DNA of 64,000 nucleotides from Roseitranquillus sp963709765 (GCA_963709765.1 CAVPXL010000003.1:186001-250000), one strand, 5' to 3'. Counted from the first letter of the stretch, positions 26,237 to 37,006 are shown. Notes: generated by a model from the sequence alone, not told the origin. Program-made: numbers and translations.

Positions 26237-29200
26237 ATGCGTGAGACCCCGGAAGCCGCGGGCGGCGTGATCTCCTATTTCGCGCGCCATCGAACGGCGG
26301 CGAACCTGCTTCTCGTGCTGCTGATCGTGCTTGGCGTGGCCGCGTTCCCGCGGATGCGCGCGCAGTTCTTTCCCGACGTCATCGTCAACGATATCGGCGT
26401 CTCCGTCGCGTGGCCTGGCGCCGGGGCCGAGGACGTGGACGCAGGGATCGTCGACGTGCTGGAACCCGCCCTTCTGAGCGTGGAGGGAGTTACCGAGAGC
26501 TCGGCCCGCTCGGTCGAGGGACGCGCCTCGATCTCGCTCGAGTTCGAGCCGGGCTGGGACATGGGTCAGGCTGCGGACGACGTGTCGCAGGCCGTCGATG
26601 CGGTGAACACGCTGCCGGACGCCGCCGAAGATCCGGAGATCAGCCGCGGCGGCTGGTCCGACCGGGTCACCGATGTCATCATCACCGGTCCGGTCGGCGT
26701 CGACCAGCTCGCCCGTTTCGCCGACCAGTTCACGGCACGGCTGTTCGCGGAAGGGGTCACGCGCACCTCGATCCGGGGTGTCGCAGCGCCGGAGATCACG
26801 GTCGAGGTGCCGTCTCTGGCGTTGATCCGGCATGGTCTGACCCTGGCCGAAATCGCCGATGCCATCGCCGAAGAGGTCAACACCCGCCCGGCCGGAGACG
26901 TGGCGGGTGCGGCGCGGATCCGCACCGGCGCCGCCCGGCGCGAGTCCGAGGAGATCGCCGCCATCGTCCTGCGCGCCGGCCAGGACGGCACCGAGCTGAC
27001 CGTGGGCGACGTCGCGATGGTGACCACAGGCGGCGTCGACCGTGATCGAGCCTATTTCGTCGGGGAAGATCCGGCCGTGGCAATCCGGGTAGACCGTTCG
27101 GATCGTGGTGACGCGATCGAGATCCAGCGCCAGGTGGAAGCCGTCGCCGCCGAGGTCGAGGCGACGCTGCCCGAAGGTGTGTCGATCGACCTGATCCGCA
27201 CTCGCGCCGACTACATCAGCGGCCGGCTCAAGATCCTGCTCGACAACGGTCTGCTGGGGTTGGGCCTCGTGGTCGCGCTTCTGTTCCTGTTCCTGAATGC
27301 GCGGGTGGCATTCTGGGTGGCGGCGGGAATCCCTGTTGCCATGACGGCAGCGATCGCGGTGATGTACGCGGCCGGTCTCACGCTCAACATGATCTCGCTT
27401 TTCGCGCTGATCCTGACGCTCGGCATCGTCGTGGATGATGCGATCGTGGTAGGCGAACACGCCGATTTCCGCAGACGGCGGCTGGGCGAGCCGCCGGCGC
27501 TGGCGGCCGAGCGCGCGGCGCGACGGATGTTCCTGCCGGTGCTTTCGGCGACGCTGACCACGATCATCGCGTTTTTCGGCCTCGTTGCGATCGGTGGACG
27601 GTTCGGCGATCTGATCGCGGACATTCCGTTCACGGTGATCGCCGTCCTGCTCGCCAGTCTTGTGGAATGCTTTCTCATCCTGCCCAACCATCTGACGCAT
27701 GCGCTTGACCCATTCGGCCAAGGAGCATTGGTACGACTGGCCCAGCCGGGTGGTGAACAGGGGATTCCGCCGGATTCGGGATCGGCTCTTCCGACCGATG
27801 ATCGCGGGCGTCGTGGTTCTGCGCTATCCGGTGCTGGCGGGGGCCGTGCTGATCCTGGCGAGCCAGTTGGCGCTCTTCATCAAGGGCGACGTGCAATGGC
27901 GGTTCTTCAATTCTCCCGAACAGGGATCGGTGACCGGCAGTTTCGCCATGGTGCCCGGCGCCACGCGCGCGGACACGCTGGAGATGATGCGGCTCGTGCA
28001 GCAGACCGTCGAGGAGCTGGGAGCGGAATATGCCGAACGGCACGGCCGCAACCCGCTGGATTACGTCGTCGCCGAGATCGGCGGCACGGCGGGGCGTGGC
28101 CTCGCCGGGGCGGAGACAAAGGAACCCGAGCAACTTGGAGCCATCTCGATCGAGCTGATCGACGCCGATCTGCGCCCCTATTCGAGTTTCGCCTTCGTGG
28201 GCGAGTTGCAGGAGCGGGTGCCGCAGCACCCGAAGCTGGAGACACTCAGCTTCCGCGGCTGGCGTGGCGGTCCGGGCGGCGATTCGCTCGACGTGCAGAT
28301 CTACGGCGCCGGGACCGAGACGCTCAAGGCCGCGGCCGAGGCTCTCAAGCTGCGGGCTGCGCGATTCCCCGAGGTTTCGGCTCTGGAAGACAGCCTGGCC
28401 TATGACAAGGACGAGCTGATCCTGACGCTGACGCCGCAGGGTCGGGCGCTGGGGTTTTCGACTCAGGCATTGGGGCGCGGGCTGCGTGACCGGCTTGCCG
28501 GGATCGAGGCGGCGACCTTCCCGGTGGGCCAGCGCTCGGCTGCGATCCGGGTCGAGTTGCCCCCGGAGGAGCTGACGGCCGATTTTCTGGAACGCACGAT
28601 GTTGCGGACGGCCGCAGGAGCATATGTCCCGCTGGCTGACATCGTCATGGTCGAGCGGCGGCAGGGCTTCTCAACAGTGCGGCGCGAGAACGGATTGCGG
28701 CTGGTGAGCGTCACCGGCGACATCAGCGAGGACGATCCGGCCCGAGCCGCCGAGATCACCGCAGCGATCGGCGAGGAGATCCTTCCTGCGCTGGAGGAGG
28801 AGTTCGGCGTGGCCACGCGCATGTCGGGCCTCGCGGAGCAGGAGCGCAGCTTCCTCGCCGACGCCCGCACCGGGATGATCCTGTGCCTGTTGGGCATCTA
28901 CCTGACGCTTGCCTGGATCTTCGCGAGCTGGACGCGGCCGCTCGTGGTCATGGCGATCATTCCGTTCGGCCTCGTGGGCACGATCTGGGGACACTACCTG
29001 TGGGAGATCCCCGTGAGCCTGTTCTCGGTCGTCGGGATGATCGGAATGGTGGGGATCATCATCAACGACTCGATCGTGCTGGTGACGACCATCGACGAAC
29101 ATGCCGAACGGCGGGGCCTGGTTCCGGCCATCATCGAAGGCGCGGCCGACAGGCTGCGGCCGGTCATCCTGACGACGTTGACCACCGTCCTCGGGCTGGC

Positions 29201-29618
29201 ACCACTCCTTTACGAGAGCTCGCAGCAGGCGCAGTTCCTGAAGCCGACGGTCGTGACGCTGGTCTACGGTCTGGGTTTCGGGATGGTTCTGGTCCTTCTG
29301 GTGGTGCCGGCGCTTCTGGCGGTGCAGGACGACTTCCGCCGGGCGTGGGTGGCTATGCGCCGGGCGCTGGGCGCGCGGCGGGCGGGGCGTCTGGCGCAAG
29401 GAGCCACGTTTGCCGGAACGATCGCGGCCGCGGCCATCCTGTTGGCGACGGTGGGCAGCGTGGTGATCACCGGGACCCTGCCCGCCCCGATCGAGCGGCT
29501 GATGCCCGCCGGGTCGGGAGGTGCGGCGACGGCGCTGGCGCTGCTGGCGGCGGGGACGGGCGTGATGTTGCTTGGGCTCTATTTTCTGACGGCGCTTGTC
29601 GCCCGACGGCGGCGCTAG
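26237..29618 (+). CDS. efflux RND transporter permease, one frame change
   Basis: A proton-driven AcrB-family pump of about 1126 residues. ATG 26237 is followed by the first helix (ANLLLVLLIVLGVAAFP), a large periplasmic porter domain and the helix block with IVVDDAIVVGEHADF, which carries the proton-relay Asp pair; the second half has the matching GIIINDSIVLVTTI segment. Near 27707 the frame shifts by one extra base: LTHAL continues as THSAKEHWYDWPSR. It belongs to the subgroup of shorter-porter RND pumps common in alphaproteobacteria. Substrate unknown. The adaptor gene precedes it; no outer-membrane partner is near. Confidence 0.88.
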
Positions 29619-29725
29619 ACGGAGAGGGGCGCGCGCCGAACCGGGGGATTGACCCCCGCTCCGGCGCGGGCCGCAGGTGCGGCGGTCGCGCCGGTGTGAC
29701 GACGGTCAGTCTGTCGCGTGACCCA

Positions 29726-30524
29726 TCAGAAGGTACAGCCGCGAATTTCGACGGCACGTCCGGCGGAGAGGACCGTCAGCTTGACCGACGCGCGGTCGAT
29801 CGCCAGCGGCATGCCGCGCGCAGGCGTGATGCGAGCGTCGACATGCAGGATATCGCCATCGCGGCGGGCCTCCGGCGGGGAGATCCGTGCGTCGGATCCG
29901 GTTTCGACCACGACCGTCTCGTTCTGTCCGAGGGCGGGCATGGTGATGGCGACGCGCAGACGGGCGCCATCACCGAATGGTTCGATCCGGCAGCGCGTGC
30001 CGCCGACGCCCGCCTCGCTCCCCCGCATCGGCAGACGGGCCATTGCGCGGTCGATCGCCGGATCGCTGCTGAAGGCAGCACGACCCAGCGTCGCCTCGAG
30101 CCTGTGCGATACGGGCACACAGATGTCGCGGCAGATTCCGATCTCGATCAAGGTCGAAATCTGGATGTCGCGGGTCGGGTCCACGGTCCGGATCTCGAGC
30201 GGCAGGATTACCTCTGTCGCGTAGCCGATCGAACGGAAACCGTTCTGCTCGAAGACCTCCGGCGCGGGAAAGTGAAGACGCGCGTCGGCGATGTTTCGCG
30301 AGCCCCCGAGGTCCAGGCGCGGCGGCAGGCCGACCTCGCCCGGCAGGCGCCAGTAGGTCTTCCATCCCGGGGCGGGGACGATGCGAATGCCCGCGAGGTG
30401 TTGACGACCGTCCTCGCTGCGAGCGCCCTCGAGAATTTCGATTTCGACCAGCTCGTGCGGGATCTGCGCGACGGCGGGAAGGGCGGCGGCGAGCGCGAAC
30501 AGGAAGCGAGAAGCACAGACGCAT
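29726..30524 (-). CDS. DsbD N-terminal-like domain protein, frame change in signal peptide
   Basis: After a signal-peptide-like stretch (FLFALAAALPAVAQ) the protein contains PAPGWKTYWRLPGE and ICRDICVPVS, segments of the periplasmic alpha domain of DsbD/ScsB thiol-disulfide interchange proteins, with a Cys-x3-Cys pair. There is no membrane channel or thioredoxin domain, so it is a stand-alone domain of about 265 residues. The secreted frame has no start codon of its own; ATG 30524 lies one base out of frame, implying a net one-base insertion in the signal peptide near 30515. Function: probably periplasmic redox or metal stress handling (inference). It converges on the RND permease gene. Confidence 0.72.
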
Positions 30525-30640
30525 GAGCATGGCCCGCACCAATAGGCCCAAGCGACGCGGAAGTGTATTCACAACGCGGCGACACAGGTTTGTTGCGCCC
30601 GACCATTGCGCCCAGCCGCCACGGCCCTAACGTTAAAGGC

Positions 30641-31216
30641 ATGACAGAAATGGGCGATGCCTCGGATCTCAGCGGCAAGTTGCTGATCGCGATGCCCGGC
30701 ATGGGCGATCCGCGCTTTGAAAAGAGCGTTGTCTTCGTTTGCGCGCATTCGCGCGACGGGGCGCTGGGCCTGATCGTCAACAAGCCGACGCTGGAGTTGC
30801 GGTTTCGCGATCTTCTCGAGCAGTTGCAGATCCCCCAGGGCGGCGAGACGCCCGAGATAAAGGTCCACTTCGGGGGGCCGGTGGAGAACGGGCGTGGCTT
30901 CGTGCTGCATTCGGCGGATTACATGTCGGAAAGTTCGACCCTGATCGTCACCCCGCGCTTCGGCATGACCGCGACGCTCGATATCCTGCAGGAAATTGCA
31001 CAGGGCCGGGGTCCTCAATCGGCGCTGCTGGCGCTGGGATACGCGGGATGGGGGCCGGGTCAGCTCGAATCGGAGCTGTCCGAAAACGGCTGGCTGATCT
31101 GCGACGCGAGTTCGGATCTGGTGTTCGGCGAGCCCGATGCCGGCAAGTGGACAGCGGCCTTGGCATCGCTCGGGGTGGATGCGCTGGTGCTTTCGTCCGC
31201 CGGAGGGCATGCCTAG
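30641..31216 (+). CDS. YqgE/AlgH family protein
   Basis: A 191-residue cytoplasmic protein of the UPF0301 family. LSGKLLIAMPGMGDPRFEKSV, LGLIVNKPT, HFGGPVENGRGFVLH and a late GYAGWGPGQLE are diagnostic. The biochemical role is unknown; a regulatory role was proposed for AlgH in Pseudomonas. ATG 30641 sits at the first conserved residue block. Its end overlaps the convergent tsaC-like gene by four bases. Confidence 0.92.
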   Translation: MTEMGDASDLSGKLLIAMPGMGDPRFEKSVVFVCAHSRDGALGLIVNKPTLELRFRDLLEQLQIPQGGETPEIKVHFGGPVENGRGFVLHSADYMSESSTLIVTPRFGMTATLDILQEIAQGRGPQSALLALGYAGWGPGQLESELSENGWLICDASSDLVFGEPDAGKWTAALASLGVDALVLSSAGGHA

Positions 31217-32154
31217 GGGCGGGGCGCTGCGGCGCGACGCAATCGGTCGTTGATCGCACGGCCCAGGCCGTGATCGGGGATCGGCGCCACGGCGATGCGG
31301 GTCGCGCTCTCCCGGTCGAGCCGATGGAGGTGACCAAAGAGGTGGGCAGCGGCCTCCACCAGATCGCCCGAGCGTGACAGCGACAGATCGCCCTCGACAT
31401 CGCCGAATCCCAGCAGGGTCTCGCCGGATTCTGCTCGTCGGGCGTTCAGGCGAAGCGTCGCTGTCGGCGCGTAATGCGACGCCAGTTGTCCCGGCGAACT
31501 GACGGGGCCGGCGATCCCGGCGGCGAGGGGGCGACCCAGACACGCTTCCAGCACCTCGACGGGCAGCCCTCCGGGGCGCAGGATCGCCGGTTCCGGCGCA
31601 AATCCGACGATCGTCGATTCCACTCCGACCGTGCTCGGGCCGCCATCCACCACGGCGGCAATCCGACCCTCGAGTCCGCGCAGGACGTGCGCGGCGCTGG
31701 TGGGGCTGATGCGGCCCGACGGGTTTGCGGAGGGCGCGGCGATGGGGCGGCCGGCCGCACGCAGCACCGCAACGGCGACGCAGTGTTCGGGAACCCGGAC
31801 GGCGAGGGTCGGCAGGCCGGCCGTCACCAGCGGCGAGATCGGCGTGTCGGGATGCAGCGGCAAAACGAGCGTGAGCGGTCCTGGCCAGAACGCATCTGCC
31901 AGCCGCTCCGCCTCGGGTGGCATCGCGCAAAGGCGCCGAGCGGCTTCGGTGTCGGGCAGGTGAACGATCAGCGGATTGAAACGCGGCCGCTCCTTGGCCG
32001 CGAATATGCGGGCGACGGCCAGGTCCGAGGTGGCATCTGCGCCGAGACCATAGACGGTCTCGGTCGGAAAGGCGACAAGTTCGCCTGCGGCCAGCAGCGC
32101 CCCGGCGCGTGCAATGCCGGGCTCATCGGCGGAGAGCCGGAGGGTGGCGACCAT
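31213..32154 (-). CDS. tsaC: L-threonylcarbamoyladenylate synthase (Sua5 type)
   Basis: This enzyme makes threonylcarbamoyl-AMP from threonine, bicarbonate and ATP for the t6A37 modification of ANN-decoding tRNAs. The 313-residue length means the two-domain Sua5 form: an N-terminal YrdC domain (FPTETVYGLGADA, KERPRFNPLIVHL) and a C-terminal Sua5 domain after a linker near 195, with SPGQLASHYAP marking it. It converges on yqgE with a 4-base overlap and is divergent from the acyl-CoA dehydrogenase. Confidence 0.93.
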   Translation of the reverse strand: MVATLRLSADEPGIARAGALLAAGELVAFPTETVYGLGADATSDLAVARIFAAKERPRFNPLIVHLPDTEAARRLCAMPPEAERLADAFWPGPLTLVLPLHPDTPISPLVTAGLPTLAVRVPEHCVAVAVLRAAGRPIAAPSANPSGRISPTSAAHVLRGLEGRIAAVVDGGPSTVGVESTIVGFAPEPAILRPGGLPVEVLEACLGRPLAAGIAGPVSSPGQLASHYAPTATLRLNARRAESGETLLGFGDVEGDLSLSRSGDLVEAAAHLFGHLHRLDRESATRIAVAPIPDHGLGRAINDRLRRAAAPRP

Positions 32155-32302
32155 TGGCGGCCTTTCGTGACGTGGCGTCCCGGTTGTCGGACCTTCGGGC
32201 CCGCCGCATCATCCATCTATTGATCGGACGTCTCGGCCCGACCCATTTGCCCGTGCGGCGCCGAGCGTCAAGGCCCGTCGAAGGGTCTCAAAGGAGGTTT
32301 CG

Positions 32303-34021
32303 ATGCCCTATTCCGCGCCTGTCGGCGATGCCCGGTTCCTTCTGGAAAAAGTCGTCGGCTTCGACGCCGTGCGCGAGACCGAGCGTTTCGCCGACGCCAC
32401 GGACGACGTCACCGAACAGATCCTGACCAGCGCCGCGAAGCTGTGTGACGAGGTGCTGGCACCGCTGCAGCGCAACGGCGACGAAGATCCTGCGCGGCTG
32501 GAAAACGGGCGCATCCGCACGTCGAGGGGCTATGCCGAGGGCTACCGCGCCATCGCCGAAGGCGGCTGGATCGGCATATCGGCGGACCCGGAGCATGGGG
32601 GCATGGGCCTGCCGCAGGCGCTGAACGTCGCGGTCGGCGAGATGATGTCGGGGGCGTGTCTGTCGCTGCAACTCTCGCCGTTGTTGACGGCGGGCCAGAT
32701 CGAGGCGCTCGAACACCACGCCGACGCGCAGATGCGGGCGGTCTACCTGCCCAAGCTGGTGAGTGGCGAATGGGCCGGCACGATGAACCTCTCCGAGCCG
32801 CAGGCCGGCAGCGACGTGGGGGCGGTCGCCACTCGTGCCGAGCCCGCGGGCGACGGCACCTACCGGGTGACGGGTCAGAAGATCTGGATCTCGTGGGGCG
32901 ATGCGGATTTCGTCGACAACGTCTGCCATCTTGTGCTGGCGCGACTGCCTGATGCTCCCGACGGAACGAAGGGGATCAGCCTCTTCATGGTGCCGCGCAA
33001 TCTTCCCGACGAGAGCGGCGAGGCCGGTGTCGCCAACGACGTGCGCGTCGTGTCGATCGAGGAGAAGCTGGGACTTCACGGCTCGCCCACCTGCGTCATG
33101 GAGTTCGGCGGCGCCAAGGCGTGGCTCGTCGGCCAAGAGAACAGGGGCATGGCGGCGATGTTCACGATGATGAACAACGCGCGCCTCGGCGTCGGCGTGC
33201 AGGGCGTCGGCGTTGCCGAGGCCGCGTATCAGCACGCCCTGGCCTATGCGACCGAGCGCAAGCAGGGCGCGAGCCGCCGCGAAGGCGCGACAGGCACGAT
33301 CATCGACCACGCCGATGTGCGTCGCATGCTGGCGACGATGCGCGCCGACACCTACGCTGCACGGGCCATCGCGCTCGCCTGTGCCGTGGCGATCGACATG
33401 GCGCGTGCGACGGGATCCGACGCGGCGAAGGCACGGGCGGCGCTGCTGACCCCCATCGCCAAGGCTTTCGGGACGGATACCGGCATCGCCGTCGCCGACG
33501 CGGGGATCCAGATCCACGGCGGCATGGGCTACGTCGAAGAAACCGGCGCGGCGCAGTTCCTGCGCGACGTGCGCGTCACGGCGATCTACGAAGGCACCAA
33601 CGGCATCCAGGCGATGGACCTTGTGGGGCGCAAGTTGATGGACGGCGGCGAGGCCGCGTTCCGTCTGCTGGACGAAATCGAGCGCGGCGCCGAAGAAGCG
33701 CGCGACTCGATGCCCGATCTGGCCCAATCGGTCTGGGAAGCGTCCGAGACCCTGTGCGAGACCACCGAATGGCTGGTGGCGCAGACTGACCCGGACGAGC
33801 GCAACGCAGGTGCCGTGCCCTATCTGCGCGCCTTCGCGCGGGTGCTGGGCGCGCATTATCACCTGAAATCGGCCCGGGTCGAGGGCGGGTCAGGGCCAAG
33901 AGCGGCACTGGCGCGGTTCTACATCGAGGCGTTGTTGCCCGAACATGCCGGGCTCTGCGCGCAGGTGCGCGCCGGGGCGGCGGCGCTCTTTGCCTTGTCG
34001 ACAGACGACCTGGTGGCGTGA
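32303..34021 (+). CDS. acyl-CoA dehydrogenase, DmdC-like
   Basis: A 572-residue FAD flavoprotein of the long acyl-CoA dehydrogenase subgroup with a C-terminal extension. Visible motifs are MNLSEPQAGSDVG (flavin/substrate loop), KIWISWGD, IQIHGGMGYVEE and YEGTNGIQAMDL, whose Glu is the expected catalytic base. Length and sequence type match the DmdC group (3-methylmercaptopropionyl-CoA dehydrogenase of DMSP demethylation) and related enzymes; the substrate cannot be fixed from sequence. A strong ribosome site AAAGGAGG at 32290-32297 precedes ATG 32303. Its stop overlaps the following metallo-hydrolase start. Confidence 0.88.
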   Translation: MPYSAPVGDARFLLEKVVGFDAVRETERFADATDDVTEQILTSAAKLCDEVLAPLQRNGDEDPARLENGRIRTSRGYAEGYRAIAEGGWIGISADPEHGGMGLPQALNVAVGEMMSGACLSLQLSPLLTAGQIEALEHHADAQMRAVYLPKLVSGEWAGTMNLSEPQAGSDVGAVATRAEPAGDGTYRVTGQKIWISWGDADFVDNVCHLVLARLPDAPDGTKGISLFMVPRNLPDESGEAGVANDVRVVSIEEKLGLHGSPTCVMEFGGAKAWLVGQENRGMAAMFTMMNNARLGVGVQGVGVAEAAYQHALAYATERKQGASRREGATGTIIDHADVRRMLATMRADTYAARAIALACAVAIDMARATGSDAAKARAALLTPIAKAFGTDTGIAVADAGIQIHGGMGYVEETGAAQFLRDVRVTAIYEGTNGIQAMDLVGRKLMDGGEAAFRLLDEIERGAEEARDSMPDLAQSVWEASETLCETTEWLVAQTDPDERNAGAVPYLRAFARVLGAHYHLKSARVEGGSGPRAALARFYIEALLPEHAGLCAQVRAGAAALFALSTDDLVA

Positions 34022-35076
34022 TGGACGCGATCCCGGTGCCGCGTCGACTGGACTACCCCTGGACCGATCCGCCGGGCGTGGGCGACGTTCGGGAGATCGT
34101 CGACGGGGTTCTCTGGATCCGCCTCCCGCTGCCGATGGCGCTGGACCATGTCAACGTCTACGCGCTCGACGACGGCGATTCCTGGACGGTCATCGATACG
34201 GGTTTCGACAGCCGCCGGTTGCGAGCGACATGGGAGGACCTGTTGACCGGCCCCCTCTCGTCCAAGCCGGTGGAACGGGTGGTGGTGACCCATCATCACC
34301 CCGACCACGTCGGGCTGGCCGGCTGGTTTCAGGAGCGCGGCGCCGAACTCTGGACGACCCGGACGGCGTGGCTCTTCGCGCGGATGCTGACCCTCGACGT
34401 GCAGGAGCGCCCGACCAAGGAAACCCTGTCCTTCTGGCGCGCTGCGGGCATGGATGAAGCGCTGTATGAGCAGCGAAAGGGCGAGCGGCCGTTCAACTTC
34501 GCGGACGTGGTGGCGCCGATGCCGCTCGGCTTTCACCGGATTGCCGAGGGCGACGCCGTGCGGATGGGCGGCCGCGACTGGATCGTGCGTACGGCGGGCG
34601 GACACGCGCCCGAACATGCGACCTTCTGGTCCACCGACGGGAAACTGGTCCTGGGGGGAGATCAGCTCCTCCCGTCGATCTCTCCCAATCTGGGCGTCTA
34701 TGCGACCGAGCCGCTGGCCGATCCGGTCGCCGACTGGCTTGCCTCGTGCGAGCGCCTGGCAGACTTCGCAACCGCGGAGCAACTCGTCCTGCCCGGCCAC
34801 AAGCTGCCTTATCGCGGATTGCCGCTGCGGCTGTCGCAGCTGATCGACAACCATCACGGCGCGCTGGCGCGGCTCGAGGCACATCTGGATGAGCCGCGAA
34901 CGGCTGGCGAGTGCTTCGCCGCACTCTTCAAGCGCAGCATCGGCGACGGCGAGTACGGGCTCGCGCTGGTCGAAGCGACGGCGCATTGCCTTCACCTTTG
35001 GCACGCGGGACGTGCAACGCGGCAAGTGGGCCGGAACGGCGCCTGGCGCTTTCAGGCGCGTGACAGGACCGTGTGA
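34018..35076 (+). CDS. MBL-fold metallo-hydrolase
   Basis: A 352-residue metallo-beta-lactamase-fold enzyme. The zinc-binding motif HHHPDH at 92-97 supplies HxHxDH, followed by GGHAPEH, GGDQLLPS and a late PGHKLPYRG that provide the remaining ligands. A C-terminal helical domain of about 90 residues resembles the one in LACTB2-type hydrolases. ATGATG overlaps the acyl-CoA dehydrogenase stop, so the two are coupled; an acyl-thioester or ester hydrolase role would fit but is inference. Confidence 0.87.
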   Translation: MMDAIPVPRRLDYPWTDPPGVGDVREIVDGVLWIRLPLPMALDHVNVYALDDGDSWTVIDTGFDSRRLRATWEDLLTGPLSSKPVERVVVTHHHPDHVGLAGWFQERGAELWTTRTAWLFARMLTLDVQERPTKETLSFWRAAGMDEALYEQRKGERPFNFADVVAPMPLGFHRIAEGDAVRMGGRDWIVRTAGGHAPEHATFWSTDGKLVLGGDQLLPSISPNLGVYATEPLADPVADWLASCERLADFATAEQLVLPGHKLPYRGLPLRLSQLIDNHHGALARLEAHLDEPRTAGECFAALFKRSIGDGEYGLALVEATAHCLHLWHAGRATRQVGRNGAWRFQARDRTV

Positions 35077-35120
35077 ATCGGTCTAATAGCCACCGACGCA
35101 TGATCAACGAGGCAGGGACA

Positions 35121-35255
35121 ATGGCAGATCACGAGCACGGCAGCATGGACATCACCGCCCACGAGCAGACGTTCGGAGGCTTCGTGCGCCTGATAACCAG
35201 GGCCGCGATCCTCATCATCGTCGGCCTGATCTTTCTGGCGCTCGTCAACGCCTGA
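35121..35255 (+). CDS. aa3-type cytochrome c oxidase subunit IV
   Basis: This tiny 44-residue protein has the features of the bacterial aa3-oxidase subunit IV family: a short polar N-terminus with HEHGSMDITAHEQTF and one membrane helix (AAILIIVGLIFLALV). It is a non-essential accessory subunit of the terminal oxidase in Paracoccus-like bacteria. ATG 35121 after GAGGCAGGGACA is preferred over an open frame back to 35073. Its stop overlaps the next start (TGATG). The core oxidase genes are not in the window. Confidence 0.86.
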   Translation: MADHEHGSMDITAHEQTFGGFVRLITRAAILIIVGLIFLALVNA

Positions 35256-35887
35256 TGCCGTTCCGCCCGGGCCTGGCTGGCCTTGCCCTCCTCGTTCTGG
35301 CCGCGTGCGGCGGACCGGCGGAACCGGTCTGGGCGCCTGATGCCGAGGTCCAGCGCCGGACTTACGTTGACGACGGACCGCCAGAGCTGACGCTGTACAC
35401 CGTCATCTCCACCAAGACCGGTGCGGGCGGCCATTCCTCCCTGGTGGTCAACGGCTCGGAGCGGGTGATCTTCGATCCGGCCGGGACCTTCTATCATCCG
35501 GCCGCGCCGGAGCGGAACGATGTGCATTTCGGCTTCACCGATACGATCGAGAAGGTCTACGTCGATTATCATGCCCGCGAGACCTTCGACGTGGTCAAGC
35601 AGGAGCTCCAGGTCTCGCCCCGGGTTGCCGAGATGGCCCTGCGCGAGGTCGAGGCCTATGGCGCGGTTCCCAAGGCGCAGTGCGCGCTTGCGGTGACGCG
35701 TATCCTGGGCCGGCTGCCGGGCTTCGAACGGATCGGAACCACGTACTTTCCCAAGAGCGCCATGAAGGCCTTTGCCGAGATGGGCGCTGGACCGGGCGTC
35801 ACGATCACGGACGACGACGCCGACGACAATCACGGTGTCCTGTTCCGCGCGGTGAGGAAGGAAGTCGTCGTGGAAGGGGGAGCCTGA
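35255..35887 (+). CDS. conserved lipoprotein, function unknown
   Basis: A 210-residue protein with a signal peptide ending in a lipobox (LVLAAC, Cys18), so it is lipid-anchored in the envelope. The mature part includes ISTKTGAGGHSSLVVNG and a conserved single Cys in KAQCALAV. The GGHSSL and late NHGV segments give it a hydrolase-like look, but no family was recognised. It is coupled to the oxidase subunit IV gene by overlap; a role near the oxidase is not supported beyond position. Confidence 0.8.
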   Translation: MPFRPGLAGLALLVLAACGGPAEPVWAPDAEVQRRTYVDDGPPELTLYTVISTKTGAGGHSSLVVNGSERVIFDPAGTFYHPAAPERNDVHFGFTDTIEKVYVDYHARETFDVVKQELQVSPRVAEMALREVEAYGAVPKAQCALAVTRILGRLPGFERIGTTYFPKSAMKAFAEMGAGPGVTITDDDADDNHGVLFRAVRKEVVVEGGA

Positions 35888-35918
35888 CGGCCCGTTCCGT
35901 GTCGCTGCGCGACGACGA

Positions 35919-36245
35919 TCAGATCAGCGCAAGACCCAGCGTCAGGACCACGCCCCCGGCAAGGATCGCCAGCAGGACGTTTTTCGTCAGGAGGCCAACC
36001 GCAAGTGTCGCGACGGCGGCCGCCAGACGCGCCGGATCCGGCGTGCCGCTCGTGACGGACGGCCAGAGAACCAGCGGCGCGACGATGCCGGGGAGCACGG
36101 CCACCGGCGTGTAGCGCAAAAGCTGCAGAAGAAGCGGCGGCAGCGGCCGGTTGCCGATCATTCCGAGAAACGAAAACCGGATCAGGAACGTCCCCACGCC
36201 CAGCAGGACGATGATGGTCCAGATCTGCGCCGTGCTCATGTCCAT
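35919..36245 (-). CDS. azlD: branched-chain amino acid exporter small subunit
   Basis: A 108-residue membrane protein with about four helices. GVGTFLIRFSFLGMIG and LRYTPVAVLPGIVAPLV are typical of AzlD. It works with AzlC in export of branched-chain amino acids. The start at 36245 overlaps azlC by 10 bases; ATG 36239 is an alternative. It converges on the preceding lipoprotein gene. Confidence 0.9.
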   Translation of the reverse strand: MDMSTAQIWTIIVLLGVGTFLIRFSFLGMIGNRPLPPLLLQLLRYTPVAVLPGIVAPLVLWPSVTSGTPDPARLAAAVATLAVGLLTKNVLLAILAGGVVLTLGLALI

Positions 36246-36949
36246 CGGTCACGCCGTCTCAGCCAGGTCTCGACCGCCGCGCCGACGGTCATCGCCGCAC
36301 CGCCCGCGATCAGCAGCCCGATGCCGGCCGGCAAACCCGCCAGGGCGAGCGCCACGATGACCGATGTCGTCGCCGCGGCCACGTGCGCCAATGTGCGCAG
36401 CATCGGCGCGATGAGCGCCAGAAAGGTGATCGGCACAGCGAAATCGATCGGAATGCCCGCCGGAATGGCATTTCCCGCCACCGCGCCGGCCAGCGTGAAC
36501 ACGTACCAGAGCGGGCAGACCGGCGTCGCCGTGCCGAAGAAATAGGCGACCTTGCCGGCAAGCGACAGGGTCTCGTCCCCCTCGTAGCGCGCGATCGCCA
36601 GGGCATATGTCTGATCGACGTTGAAATATGCGATCAAGGCGCGCTGCCAGAGCGGCGCATGGCCCAGATGCGGCGTGAGCGACGCGGAGTACATCGCCAT
36701 GCGCAGGTTAACGGCAAGCGCCGTGGCCAGAACAACAAGCGTCGATGCGTCGTCGACCATCAGCTGGACGGCGGTAAACTGTGCGGCCCCGGCGATGACC
36801 AGGACAGAAAAGCCCATGGTTTCGAGAACCGTGAGGCCCGCCTCGGTCGCGACCACGCCAAACAGCAACGCGAACGGGCAGATGACGAGCACGAACGGCG
36901 CCGCGTCGCGGACACCGCGCCAGTAGGATTTGGTGGTGGAGGATGCCAT
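36236..36949 (-). CDS. azlC: branched-chain amino acid exporter large subunit
   Basis: A 237-residue integral membrane protein of the AzlC/YgaZ family. FALLFGVVATEAGLT, AGAAQFTAVQLM and NLRMAMYSASLTPHL are hallmark segments. Together with AzlD it forms an exporter for branched-chain or related amino acids. It is divergent from fdhD, with 57 bases between start codons holding both promoters. Confidence 0.93.
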   Translation of the reverse strand: MASSTTKSYWRGVRDAAPFVLVICPFALLFGVVATEAGLTVLETMGFSVLVIAGAAQFTAVQLMVDDASTLVVLATALAVNLRMAMYSASLTPHLGHAPLWQRALIAYFNVDQTYALAIARYEGDETLSLAGKVAYFFGTATPVCPLWYVFTLAGAVAGNAIPAGIPIDFAVPITFLALIAPMLRTLAHVAAATTSVIVALALAGLPAGIGLLIAGGAAMTVGAAVETWLRRRDRWT

Positions 36950-37006
36950 GCGACCGGCCTAGACTGCGTTCGGTCCTGCCATATCGGGAGGTCCAAGAGG
37001 GTTCAA

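Noticed and set aside
26101..26244. A 47-residue frame between the efflux adaptor and permease genes
   Set aside because: Begins in the adaptor stop, but it is Arg/Pro/Gly-rich and has no hydrophobic or conserved feature; more likely spacer.
24785..27721. A 978-codon open frame on the minus strand across the RND genes
   Set aside because: It is antisense to two well-supported efflux genes, has no domain and an Arg/Asp/His/Gln-rich composition typical of the reverse strand of high-GC genes.
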